DNA of 64,000 bases from Arthrobacter sp. AFG20 (GTDB lineage Bacteria; Actinomycetota; Actinomycetes; Actinomycetales; Micrococcaceae). The DNA lies in the NCBI RefSeq assembly GCF_002892795.1, contig NZ_PJMC01000002.1:186001-250000 (forward strand), written 5' to 3'. This document shows, one piece after another, positions 8,583 to 16,705 of this stretch (positions are counted from its first letter, which is position 1; every line of letters begins with the position of its first letter). The notes below the pieces were generated by a model that saw nothing but the letters and a program-made list of their open reading frames with translations, was not told where the DNA came from and made no database searches. The position numbers and the translations under genes were made by a program.

Positions 8583-9662
8583 CTATCCGGTTACCGCCGG
8601 CGCCGGTGGTGCTGAAGGTGCCGAACCGGGCGCGGCGACCATTGCCACCGTTATGCCGCTGGCGATGCTCCCGGCCTTCAGCGTGATCACTTCGGGCGGG
8701 CCGCCCGGCAGGTCGCTGTACCACTGGTCCGATGTGCCGCTGCTGCCGCCGAGGAACTTCACCGTGTACTTGCCCGGCGGCAGCCCTGTCAGTTCGTAAT
8801 TCCCCTCGACTCGAACGCGGGTTTCCCGGACCAGTGCATGGTTTGCGTCGTAGGCCTGCACACTTACCAGGCTGTACGGCGTGCCGGATGGCGTGAAGAT
8901 GCCTCCGATAATGGATGCCGGACCCCGGCCAGGGCTCAGGCCGAGGGGTGGAACGTAGACGGGCTTGTCGCGGCAGTTGATTGTTTCCATTTCGTCGAGC
9001 TGGGTCATGAGTGCCGCGTATTCGGCAGGATCGACGCTCAGGTTCCAGCGCGTCTTAACCCACACCCATTCCGCGGCGTAGCCGCAGTGGGCTCCGGAGT
9101 ATGGCGGCCACCAGTGGCCCGGGTCCGACGATCCACGCTCCGCGTTCGTAGCGGCTGTCAGGACTCTCAAAGAAATGCTGTTGGACAGGTCATTGGCGAA
9201 GTCGCGGCGCTGCTTCGCGGTCCATGCCCACGCTCCGGAGTACCAGGCCTCTTCCAGCGGGACCATGTGGGCAACATCCACCTCGGCCGGGTCCACCAAA
9301 ACGGTGACATCCCAGACGGACACCCACTGCGGATAGAGCACGGTGCAGGGCGAGCCGAGAGTATGCTCGCTTGCGCCGCCGATTATTACCCTTTCGCGGG
9401 TGGTGCACCCGTCAGGCCCGACCATCGGGTATTCGAAGGCGGACTCATCGAATTCGGGACCTGCCGGTGCCTGCCGGACCAGGCTATTCAGCAGCGCCTT
9501 GCCCGTGGTCTGGCCTTCGAAAGGGTACCGGTTCGGCAGGACCACGCTTTGACTGCCGGCCGCAACCGGGAACTGCCCGGCTGGATTGGAAGCCCCGCTG
9601 CCGCAGAGCGCCAGAAGACTGGCGGCTACCACTGTTGTGCAGTGCTTCACAGCTTGCTTCAT
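8583..9662 (-). CDS. Exported DUF1524/GmrSD-type HNH nuclease with a C-terminal Cna-B-like domain
   Basis: The product of about 359 residues starts with a signal sequence (KQAVKHCTTVVAASLLALC). The catalytic core around residues 130-235 contains DVAHMVPLEEAW, an RRDFAND segment and a later NAERG..W..P sequence followed by CGYAAEWVWVK. This is the usual order of the HNH domain shared by secreted actinobacterial nucleases and GmrSD (DUF1524), where the H of the DVAH motif is catalytic. Residues 260-345 form a carboxypeptidase-regulatory or Cna-B-like beta-sandwich (GNYELTGLPPGKYTVKFLG). The role is probably extracellular DNA degradation; a wall or surface location is inferred from the Cna-B domain. 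A second nuclease of this class is encoded at 39048-40457. Confidence 0.8.
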   Translation of the reverse strand: MKQAVKHCTTVVAASLLALCGSGASNPAGQFPVAAGSQSVVLPNRYPFEGQTTGKALLNSLVRQAPAGPEFDESAFEYPMVGPDGCTTRERVIIGGASEHTLGSPCTVLYPQWVSVWDVTVLVDPAEVDVAHMVPLEEAWYSGAWAWTAKQRRDFANDLSNSISLRVLTAATNAERGSSDPGHWWPPYSGAHCGYAAEWVWVKTRWNLSVDPAEYAALMTQLDEMETINCRDKPVYVPPLGLSPGRGPASIIGGIFTPSGTPYSLVSVQAYDANHALVRETRVRVEGNYELTGLPPGKYTVKFLGGSSGTSDQWYSDLPGGPPEVITLKAGSIASGITVAMVAAPGSAPSAPPAPAVTG

Positions 9663-9815
9663 CGCAGTGCCCGACCCTTTGCACGTCATGGTTGTGCCCG
9701 GATCCTACTCCGCCACAGCAGGCTGCAACAGACCGCAATTATGGACGCATGGCACGAATTTCACGGAATTTTCACGGCCGTCAATCCCGGCCATCTGCTG
9801 ACTTTCCGCGGGCCG

Positions 9816-9844
9816 TTGTCAGTGCATGGAAGTGGGCCTACGCT
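9816..9844 (+). promoter_or_regulatory. Candidate sigma-70-type promoter for the GYD-domain gene
   Basis: TTGTCA at 9816-9821 and TACGCT at 9839-9844 are separated by 17 bases and lie about 110 bases ahead of the GYD start. The -35 box is good and the -10 box weak. Just upstream, TTTCACGGAA/TTTTCACGG is a short direct repeat that may be an activator site. Confidence 0.4.
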
Positions 9845-9951
9845 GTGCGCACGGCCCCCGTTCGGGGGGACCGTTCCAGGACCTGCAGGCGAGGGTGCCA
9901 GGCGCGCCCGCGGGTGCCCGTGTCCTGGACATCGCGGAACAGGAAAAGACA

Positions 9952-10272
9952 ATGACCAAGTATTTGTTTGAAGCCAATTACGTGGGTGAGGGAATCAAGG
10001 GCCTCATGCGCGAGGGCGGCACGGCGCGGCGTGCCGCGCTGACCGACGCGCTCAATTCCGTGGGCGGCTCACTCGAGAGTTTCTACTACGCCTTCGGGGA
10101 CACTGACGTCTTGGGCGTCTTCGATGTTCCGGACACTGCCGGCGCCGCAGCCCTGTCACTGATGATCAATTCGTCGGGCAACGTGAACGTGCGGCTGAAG
10201 CCGCTCCTGACGCCGGAAGAGATCGACGAAGCGGCTAAGAAGACGCCGTCATACCGGGCGCCTGGTCAGTAA
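9952..10272 (+). CDS. GYD domain-containing protein
   Basis: A 106-residue cytoplasmic protein that is entirely a GYD domain, with a ferredoxin-like dimeric alpha/beta-barrel fold. Visible markers are an N-terminal KYLFEANYVGEGIKGLM strand-helix and a YYAFGDTDVLGVFDVPD segment, followed by the C-terminal LTPEEIDEA helix. No biochemical function is established for this family. The ATG at 9952 follows GGAAAAGAC closely and is preferred over an in-frame ATG at 9826 whose upstream extension is low-complexity. It appears to be monocistronic. Confidence 0.85.
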   Translation: MTKYLFEANYVGEGIKGLMREGGTARRAALTDALNSVGGSLESFYYAFGDTDVLGVFDVPDTAGAAALSLMINSSGNVNVRLKPLLTPEEIDEAAKKTPSYRAPGQ

Positions 10273-10366
10273 GGCCAGGCCAGTAGGGCCTGCGGCCGGC
10301 CCGCCCTATTAGGTGGAAAGCACGACGGCGGAAGGCCGGCGGCGTGGGCAGGTCCTGGACCCGCTG

Positions 10367-10864
10367 TCAGCGGTTGAGGATCTGCTCGCGCAGGATGTCT
10401 GCGTGCCCGCAGTGCTGGGAGAGTTCCCGCAGCATGTGCAGGTACACCCAGCGCAGCGGGAGCGGGCCGCGGCGGTTGCCGCTGACCACGTCGTCGAGCT
10501 CCAGCCGCGACGCCGCCCGGCGCGATGCCTCGCAGGCGTCGCGGTGGGCTTCCTGAATGCTGGCGATCGTGTCCCGGTCCTCGAGGATGAACGACTCATC
10601 CGGTGTGGCCGGGATGCCGATCTCCGCGCGCGAACGGCACGTGATCGCTTCATCGAACCAGACCTTTTCCACGAAGGTTGCATGCTTGACCAGGCCCAGC
10701 AGCGTTGTCCGGGACGGCACCAAGGAGCGGCGTGCCTGCTCCTCGGTCAGCCCGTCGAGGCAGGCGTTGAGCAGGGCGCGGTGCTCGTCGAGGAAGGCGT
10801 CGAACTGGGCTCGGAGCGGCTGGCTGAAGACGTCCGGGACGAACGTTGCGGGGAGGGAAGGCAT
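10367..10864 (-). CDS. DinB/DUF664 family protein (mycothiol-dependent enzyme fold)
   Basis: A 165-residue four-helix-bundle protein. The features that mark DUF664 are LLGLVKHATFVEKVWF (metal His in the second helix) and the C-terminal LRWVYLHMLRELSQHCGHADILREQI, which carries two more His residues of the expected metal site. Actinobacterial members use mycothiol or bind Zn/Ni and modify small electrophiles. The gene is alone, convergent with the GYD gene. Confidence 0.85.
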   Translation of the reverse strand: MPSLPATFVPDVFSQPLRAQFDAFLDEHRALLNACLDGLTEEQARRSLVPSRTTLLGLVKHATFVEKVWFDEAITCRSRAEIGIPATPDESFILEDRDTIASIQEAHRDACEASRRAASRLELDDVVSGNRRGPLPLRWVYLHMLRELSQHCGHADILREQILNR

Positions 10865-11338
10865 GCAGGCAGTATTCCAAGGGCGAAGTGCGGGAGCAAC
10901 GACGGCGCGCGGACAATGACCGCGCGCAGCCTCACGCCGCCTCGCGCAGCTCGCCGACGGCCACGGGCTGGACCGCGACCTCCATCGCGACTCAGTGCGC
11001 GACGGCGGAGGCGACGTCAGGCGGAAGGCCTGGCCGTGCGCTCGGGGCCGGTCCGCCGTCGTGCTTTTAACCCGCAGCCGTGCTTTTTAGCTGTGCTCTT
11101 GAGTTGACGACGGCGGCAGCTGGGCCTGGGGCGTCGCTTTCTGGCACGCCAAAGACAGGGCGGCTGAGCCGCCCTGCCTTTGGTGCGTACGGGTTCATTC
11201 CTGCGCCCGGCTTTCGGGCTACCTGTTGCGATGGAGTGCAGGGCCGTCCCGTCCGCTTGCCGGATGTGCATCCGGCAGTCCTGCCTGCCGGTGGTCACCG
11301 ACGGGCAGCAACCCTTGGGTGTTCCAACCGGGGGTGGA
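10865..11338. other. Intergenic region of about 470 bases with a strong hairpin
   Basis: No convincing gene is present. The notable element is a stem of about 16 bp at 11149-11183, where CCAAAGACAGGGCGGC pairs with GCCGCCCTGCCTTTGG around TGA. It has one mismatch and no U-tract. It lies about 155 bases beyond the matC stop and may stop matC transcripts. A smaller palindrome, CCGGATGTGCATCCGG, follows near 11262. Confidence 0.5.
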
Positions 11339-12784
11339 TCACATGATGCCGGTGGGTACCAGCAGGGCCCAGGCCAGGGCCGGAGCTGCCAGGACCACGC
11401 CGCCGGCGTACATCATGAGCTGCTTGTACACGCGCTGGCGGTCGTTGTCGCGGGCGTTGGCGACGACCAGCGCGCCGTCGGTGGAGAACGGCGAGACGTC
11501 CACGACGGTGGCCGCGATGGCGAGTGCCGCGACGGTTCCGGAGGCGCTCAGCGAACTGGTGGCCAGCAGCGGACCGGCCATGGGGATGAACGCTGTGAGC
11601 AGAGCGGTAGAGGAGGCGAAGGCGGATCCGACGCCGATGACGTAGCAAAGGACGAGGGCGATCAGGAGCGGGGCGCCAAGTGCGAGGGCCTGCTCGGCGA
11701 GGGTGTCGATGACGCCGACGTGCTGGAGCAGGGAGACGTAGGTGATCATGCCTGCCACCAGCAGGACGGTGGACCAGGAGATGCCGCTGATGAAGGTTTT
11801 GTGTTCCTTGATGTTCACGAAGGCCAGGAGGAGTCCGGCGGAGAGGGCGACGAACCCGATGGGCATGTGGAAGCCGAGGGTGCAGACGAGAATCGCGGCG
11901 ATCAGTGCCAGCGTGAAGATCTGCTGGCCGTGCGGACGTCCGGTGCGGGGCGTATCGAGGCCTGCGTATTCGTTGGCGTGCTTGTCGCGCAGCTTGCCGA
12001 GGAGGGCGAACAGCACGATGGTCAGGGCCGAAAGGATGAGGTTGAGGGCGAAGCTTGCCGTGAACAGCGCGCCCTGCTCGATGGGGAAGCCGTTTTTCAC
12101 GGAGATGTCGTGCACCAGCACGCCGGCGACGGACAGCGGGGAGAAGCCGCCGGCGTGGGCTCCGTTGATGACGAATGCGCCCATGAGGACCGGGTGGATG
12201 CGTGACTCGTAGGCGAGTCCGAGGGCTGCCGGTGCCAGCAGTGCGACGGCGGCGGGGGAGAAGGTGCCCAGTGCCGTCAGTGCGGCAGCCAGGAGGAAGA
12301 ACACCCACGGCAGGAGCATTGTCTTGCCCCTGACCAGGCGGACGCAGGTCTGGACGATGATGTCGATGGACCCGTTCCGCTGGGCCATGCTGAAGAAGTA
12401 GGTGACGCCGATGATCGTCAGGACGATGCTGGCCGGGAAGTCCTCAAGGATCTCCTTATCGCTCATGCCGAGTATGAAATACCCGACGCCGAAGGAGGCA
12501 ACCAGCCCCATCACACCGATGTTCAGCGGCCATTTGGTGGCGACGACGAACATCACGACGAGGATGACGAGCGGGATGATCTGGGTGGCTGTCATGGTCG
12601 GCTCCGATTCCGAGGCGGCCGCGGGGTTGAACATGACACCCCCGAACAGGAGGGCGGCCAGACCCAGAATAGCGGTGGCGACTACCGTCATCAGCAGGAT
12701 ACGGCGGCGACGGTTGGGACGCTGGGAGCGGTCCTCGCGGGTGTCGGTGTCCAGGAGTGCTGTTTGTTCTTCAGTCTTAATCAT
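11339..12784 (-). CDS. MatC-type dicarboxylate carrier
   Basis: This 481-residue integral membrane protein has about 12 helices and the two-domain layout of the MatC / ion-transporter superfamily. It has a short cytoplasmic Arg-rich N-terminus, a first helix at about residues 30-50 and a FSPLSVAGVLVHD segment in the middle. The C-terminal half repeats the topology, with VDVSPFSTDGALVVANA. The family carries malonate, malate and related di- or tricarboxylates. The gene follows the PrpF-family isomerase gene on the same strand with a 29-base gap, so both are probably cotranscribed from the promoter facing the LysR gene. Substrate is inferred to be an unsaturated or branched polycarboxylate from the PrpF partner. 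Confidence 0.85.
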   Translation of the reverse strand: MIKTEEQTALLDTDTREDRSQRPNRRRRILLMTVVATAILGLAALLFGGVMFNPAAASESEPTMTATQIIPLVILVVMFVVATKWPLNIGVMGLVASFGVGYFILGMSDKEILEDFPASIVLTIIGVTYFFSMAQRNGSIDIIVQTCVRLVRGKTMLLPWVFFLLAAALTALGTFSPAAVALLAPAALGLAYESRIHPVLMGAFVINGAHAGGFSPLSVAGVLVHDISVKNGFPIEQGALFTASFALNLILSALTIVLFALLGKLRDKHANEYAGLDTPRTGRPHGQQIFTLALIAAILVCTLGFHMPIGFVALSAGLLLAFVNIKEHKTFISGISWSTVLLVAGMITYVSLLQHVGVIDTLAEQALALGAPLLIALVLCYVIGVGSAFASSTALLTAFIPMAGPLLATSSLSASGTVAALAIAATVVDVSPFSTDGALVVANARDNDRQRVYKQLMMYAGGVVLAAPALAWALLVPTGIM

Positions 12785-12813
12785 GATGCTCTCTCCTCGT
12801 TGAGTGGCGCTGG

Positions 12814-13932
12814 TCAGTTGGTGGCGCTGGCGAAGGAGGCGTCGACGGCGCTGCCGAGGGCCTCGGGGAGGTGGATGGTGGTGGTCGCAATGGTGCGGGC
12901 GGTCCGGTCGACGCCGACGAGCAGCGATCCGTCCCGTTCCTCGCTCCAGGTTTCGATCACGCCGGCAGGCGTCCGCAGCCGGAGCGTGGGGCGAACGGTG
13001 CTGCCCGTGATGTCGTTAAGCACGGTGCCCGGGGTGCGGGCGGCGAGGGTCAGTGCGATGCTGCCGGTGATGGCGAGCGCCGGGTGGGGCTTGCCCATCG
13101 AGAGCATCATGACGCTGACGTCGCTTTCCGAGTCTGCCTGGGCCGGTGAAGCTGCGATTGCCACCTTGGGGACGGCCCGGGCCGCTTCGCTGGTGGTCGC
13201 TGCGAGCCCCATGCGCACTGCTGCCTGACGACGGATGTGTTCCAGCGTCTCCAGCTGCAGCTCTACCCCGGCGGACCAGCTGTCGTAGCGCTCCGGGTCA
13301 AGGCCCAGGTCCTCGGCGCGGAGAATGACTACCGGTGCTCCGGCGTCGACCATGGAGACCGTCCAGCGGGTTCCGCCGGCGGTGATCGTGTCGGTCGCTG
13401 CACCGGTGGGCAGGAGACTTCCGGTGGTCTTGCCGGCAGGGTCCTGGAAGCCGAGGCCCACCCGGTATCCGGGGAACGGTACACCCGGCATCTGCGCCTG
13501 CGGGACGATTGGCAGGGCACCGGACGGCGTGGAAACCCGCTGGATGATGATCTGGCCGGTGTTGGTGTTGCGGGTGACGATCCGCGTGACGTCGCCGGTG
13601 GGCACGACCCAGCCCTTTTCGATGGCGTAAAGGCCGACCACTGCTGAGCAGTTGCCGCAGTTGCTGCCCCAGTCAACGGCGGCCTCTTCGATGCCCACCT
13701 GGGCGAAGGTGAACTCGACATCAACGTCATCGTCTGCGGGGCGGTGAAGGATCATCGCTTTGCTGGTGGTGGAGGTCGCCCCTCCAACGCCGTCGATCTG
13801 CCGGTGGTCCGGGCTGCCGAACAGCCGGGGAAGCAGCACATCCGGGCTGGTTCCCGTCTCGCCCAGCTGTCCGGTTTCGAAGACCCAGCACTTGCTGGTG
13901 CCTCCGCGCATCCACTCCGCTTCGATCTTCAT
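12814..13932 (-). CDS. PrpF-family isomerase (4-oxalomesaconate tautomerase / methylitaconate or aconitate isomerase type)
   Basis: This 372-residue protein begins with EAEWMRGGTSK, the PrpF signature around the first catalytic region. It also has an IDGVGGATSTTSKA segment, NCGNCSAVVGLYAIEKGW with the catalytic Cys of the first domain, and a C-terminal MSMGKPHPALAITGSIALT. The family has a diaminopimelate-epimerase fold and shifts double bases in polycarboxylates such as trans-aconitate, oxalomesaconate and methylitaconate. The ATG at 13932 is chosen because the MKIEAEWMRGG start is conserved; the frame upstream to 14013 is not protein-like. It sits with a MatC carrier and a divergent LysR regulator. 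Precise substrate is open. Confidence 0.87.
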   Translation of the reverse strand: MKIEAEWMRGGTSKCWVFETGQLGETGTSPDVLLPRLFGSPDHRQIDGVGGATSTTSKAMILHRPADDDVDVEFTFAQVGIEEAAVDWGSNCGNCSAVVGLYAIEKGWVVPTGDVTRIVTRNTNTGQIIIQRVSTPSGALPIVPQAQMPGVPFPGYRVGLGFQDPAGKTTGSLLPTGAATDTITAGGTRWTVSMVDAGAPVVILRAEDLGLDPERYDSWSAGVELQLETLEHIRRQAAVRMGLAATTSEAARAVPKVAIAASPAQADSESDVSVMMLSMGKPHPALAITGSIALTLAARTPGTVLNDITGSTVRPTLRLRTPAGVIETWSEERDGSLLVGVDRTARTIATTTIHLPEALGSAVDASFASATN

Positions 13933-14054
13933 GATCCCGTTCCTTGCTTCTCTACCGCCCCGAAGTGTTCGGAGCCTTGATTTGAGATTGAGCCAGATCA
14001 CAAATGAAGACAATGTTGGATTTCTGTTGGTCCATGTACTGTTCCTTCATTCAT

Positions 14055-14078
14055 TGAGTTCCCGAGGCTGGAGACTCA
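14055..14078. promoter_or_regulatory. Candidate LysR operator between prpF-like and lysR genes
   Basis: TTGAGT near 14055 and ACTCA(G) at 14074-14078 form an inverted repeat with a GC-rich spacer, close to the T-N11-A layout of LysR sites. It is in the 240-base divergent intergenic region, nearer to the lysR start. The rest of that region is AT-rich and probably holds both promoters. Confidence 0.4.
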
Positions 14079-14174
14079 GTGAAAACGCCCTTTGGTGGCC
14101 TGACTGAGCCCCCAGTTCCGGCGAAACAAGGGCGGGCTGCATAGAATGAACCATTGGAGGAGAAGGGTGAAGAA

Positions 14175-15113
14175 GTGGTTAACGATGAAGCCCAAGATTT
14201 ATTCGACATCCGGCGGCTGGCCCTGCTGGTGGAGGTCGTCGAGCAGGGATCGATCACTGCTGCGGCCGAGCTGATGCTGTACACGCCCTCAGCGGTCTCC
14301 CAGCAGCTGCGGAAGCTTGAGCAGGAAGTGGGGCAGCCTCTGCTTAACCGCCGTTCCCGTGGGGTGGTCCCCACGGAGGCGGGCCAGGTGCTCGCCGGCC
14401 ACGCCCGCAAGATCGTCGGGCAGATGCGGGCCGCCCAGTCCGACCTGGACCAAATCGCCGGACTCAAACGCGGTTCCCTGACCGTGGGAACGTTTCCGAC
14501 TCTCGCCGGCTCATTCATGCCGGTTGTCATCCGGGCCTTCAAGAAGAGGTACCCGGCGATTGGCCTCTCCCTGCGAAGCGCGCGCTTCGAGGAGCTTGTT
14601 GCTGACCTGCAGTCGGGAGTCACCGGGCTGTGCCTGCTTTGGGACTACCCCTGGAACCGCTTTCATGATGATTCCATCCGGATCACGGAGGTCTTCCAGG
14701 AAAGCACCGTGCTTCTGGTGTCCCGCGGGCACCCTCTCGCCGACCGGGAAGAGATCCGCATGGAAGAGCTCCGGAAGGAATCGTGGATCGTGCGGGCCGA
14801 GGCCCATCCCGTGGTAGAGGTGCTGCAGCGCTCAGCCCATGCCGCGGGGTTCGAGCCAACCATTGGCTTCCTGGCCAACGACTACCAGGAGGCCCAGGCG
14901 ATGGTGAGCGTCGGGATGGGCGTGGCCATGGTGCCCAAGACCGCTGTGGCCCTGCAGCACCCTGACGTCCGGGTCATCAGTTTGGGCTCGGCGGCACCCC
15001 TGCGGCGGGTACTGCTGGCCCAGCGCCAGGACAAGGTCTACGCCCCGGCCGAGGTTGCTTTCCACTCCACTCTGCTCGAAATCGCGCGCGAACATGCCGG
15101 GGACTATCTGTAG
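14175..15113 (+). CDS. LysR-family transcriptional regulator
   Basis: This 312-residue regulator has a standard N-terminal winged HTH (DIRRLALLVEVVEQGSITAAAE, then TPSAVSQQLRKLEQEVG and LLNRRSRGVVPTEAG) and a periplasmic-binding-like effector domain from about residue 95. The effector domain includes GMGVAMVPKTAVA near the end. I chose the GTG at 14175, which has GGAGGAG upstream; a TTG at 14154 in the same frame overlaps that ribosome site. The divergent arrangement with the PrpF-like and MatC genes indicates that it activates them in response to their substrate. Confidence 0.9.
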   Translation: MVNDEAQDLFDIRRLALLVEVVEQGSITAAAELMLYTPSAVSQQLRKLEQEVGQPLLNRRSRGVVPTEAGQVLAGHARKIVGQMRAAQSDLDQIAGLKRGSLTVGTFPTLAGSFMPVVIRAFKKRYPAIGLSLRSARFEELVADLQSGVTGLCLLWDYPWNRFHDDSIRITEVFQESTVLLVSRGHPLADREEIRMEELRKESWIVRAEAHPVVEVLQRSAHAAGFEPTIGFLANDYQEAQAMVSVGMGVAMVPKTAVALQHPDVRVISLGSAAPLRRVLLAQRQDKVYAPAEVAFHSTLLEIAREHAGDYL

Positions 15114-15125
15114 CGGCGACGGCGG

Positions 15126-15632
15126 TCAGCTCAGCTGCCGCTTGAGTTGCTCAAGCTCATCCCTAAGCTGGTCCACGGTGGCGGTGTATCTCTCGAACTC
15201 AGCCCTCCGGCGCCTGGCCGTGGCGTAACTGATGCCGGCGGCGAGAATGGCGAGCGGGAACGCCACCAACAGCGCCCACCCGGATGTGGCAAGGAAGTCC
15301 AGCGCTACGGGAAGTGCCTGCTTGAAGGCGAGGAAGTCGTTGACCCCGCCGACCACTCCGTTTAGGGCGGAATCCAGCGGGCCCAGAAACTGGCCCACCA
15401 TGGGCGTGCCGGAGAAGGACGGAGCGGTGAGCGGTGGCTGGCCCCCGGTGGACCAGCGCGGATCAGAGAAGTGACTGAGGACGTAGATCCCGAAACCCGC
15501 ATTGATGGTGGCGAATAGCAAGACGGAACCAAGCGCAGTCCAGTGAAGACGGCGGGGACGCCAGAGGCCGGCTACAAGCGCGAAGATGCCGCCGGCAACC
15601 CAGGAAAAGGTGCGGAGGTCGTCGCGGCTCAT
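15126..15632 (-). CDS. Four-helix membrane protein with DPRWS motif, paralogue of the protein at 30745-31305
   Basis: A 168-residue protein with hydrophobic segments near residues 9-24, 32-52 and 108-135 and a C-terminal charged coiled coil (RRRRAEFERYTATVDQLRDE). Between the second and third helices is LSHFSDPRWSTGG and then a region of alternating small residues. The same order and the motif LAHLADPRWSVGK occur in the protein at 30745-31305, so the two are clear if distant paralogues. No known domain is recognised. The 3-prime end is convergent with lysR, 12 bases away. Confidence 0.7.
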   Translation of the reverse strand: MSRDDLRTFSWVAGGIFALVAGLWRPRRLHWTALGSVLLFATINAGFGIYVLSHFSDPRWSTGGQPPLTAPSFSGTPMVGQFLGPLDSALNGVVGGVNDFLAFKQALPVALDFLATSGWALLVAFPLAILAAGISYATARRRRAEFERYTATVDQLRDELEQLKRQLS

Positions 15633-15749
15633 GCTGCCCAGTAGATCCAGGGGAATCGCCGCCTCTTACAGTTGGGCCATGCTTGTTCAGGTCGCAAGCG
15701 AGCCTATCTCAACCTCCGGCATGCCGCGGTGCCGCCGTTGATGCCCACA

Positions 15750-15799
15750 GAAAAAGAGGAGACCGCCCCCAAGGGCAGGTTTCCTGCCTAAGGGGACGG
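15750..15799 (-). terminator. Rho-independent terminator of the DUF4383 gene
   Basis: A 17-bp arm with three mismatches (CCG.CCCC..GGCAGG at 15763-15779 against 15783-15799, loop TTT) is followed on the minus strand by TCTCCTCTTTTTCTG. It ends 34 bases past the DUF4383 stop. Confidence 0.75.
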
Positions 15800-15832
15800 C
15801 CGCCGTCGTTAGTTTTCTAACCGTAAGTGGCG

Positions 15833-16309
15833 CTACGGAGTGGCGCTTCGCCTCGTAGTCCTATCCATCACATCCCGGCCGAGCCACAAGCCCAAGCCGA
15901 TCATGGCGACGCCGAGGATCAGGTGCAGCCAGTTATCGGCGGTGTTGAACGGGACAAAGTTTGCTGCCCCTTGCATGTCGATGACCAGGCCGTAGATCCA
16001 CAGCAGCACGTACACGATGCCGCCGCCAAGCAGGAAGTTCCGGGCCATCCGGTCCGAGCGGGCCATTGCAATGCCCGCCACGCCGAACAGCAGATGGACG
16101 ATGTTGTGCAGCACCGACACCTGGAACACGCCAAGCAGCATGGCACCGGAGTCATGCCCGGCAAAACTCATGGCGCCGTAGTTTGTGGTGATGCCCGGGA
16201 TGAACCCGAGGACGCCAACCAGCAGAAATACCGCACCCAGAGCCATGGCGGTGTTGTGAAGGGACAACCCCATAGCGTGGTGGTGGGTGGGGTGTGAAGC
16301 GGTAGTCAT
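15833..16309 (-). CDS. DUF4383 family membrane protein
   Basis: A 158-residue protein with four transmembrane helices and a His-rich start (HPTHHHAMG). The first helix ends in GFIPGITTNYGAM. Then comes a LLGVFQVSVLHNIVHLLFGVAGI helix, a LGGGIVYVLLWIYGLVIDM helix and a final NWLHLILGVAMIGLGLWLG helix. This is the standard DUF4383 pattern of actinobacteria, of unknown function. The ATG at 16309 has GGGAG upstream; the longer frame to 16489 has no membrane character and is rejected. Confidence 0.88.
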   Translation of the reverse strand: MTTASHPTHHHAMGLSLHNTAMALGAVFLLVGVLGFIPGITTNYGAMSFAGHDSGAMLLGVFQVSVLHNIVHLLFGVAGIAMARSDRMARNFLLGGGIVYVLLWIYGLVIDMQGAANFVPFNTADNWLHLILGVAMIGLGLWLGRDVMDRTTRRSATP

Positions 16310-16705
16310 TAGTCTCCCTTTCACGCTGGGTACCGGCTCTTCAGGTGGAGAACCGGCCTCGCGGCAGGAGTCGCAGGAAACCTGCCGACGTCCACAGCCT
16401 ACTCCTGAAACCGCGCGTGGGCAGGCTTCCCTCACCCCCATCCTTGGGGTGAGCCACGCAGGTACTTCAAGGTTTTTCCAAGGGCGCATGGAAGAATCCT
16501 TTATCTCCCGGTGGCCCCGCGGTCATCGCACTCCTTGAACTGTGGCGGTGCCTTGTTCTCCGCCAGGTGCATTCGCATCCGTCTGCACCTCATGCGACTC
16601 TCGCGCCATCCTCGCCGCCACTCTGGTTTGCTGACCGCGCTGCACAGTTCCACACCACACCGTCGTCGCCGCCGGAATGCGGCATCAAGAAAATTGGGGC
16701 CAGAC
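16310..16705. other. Divergent intergenic region with a small hairpin
   Basis: About 395 bases lie between the DUF4383 and phytase genes. CTCACCCC (16431-16438) and GGGGTGAG (16446-16453) form a perfect 8-bp stem with a 7-base loop. Its role is unclear. The frame running into the phytase gene from 16511 is Arg/Ser/His-rich and does not look translated. Confidence 0.4.
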
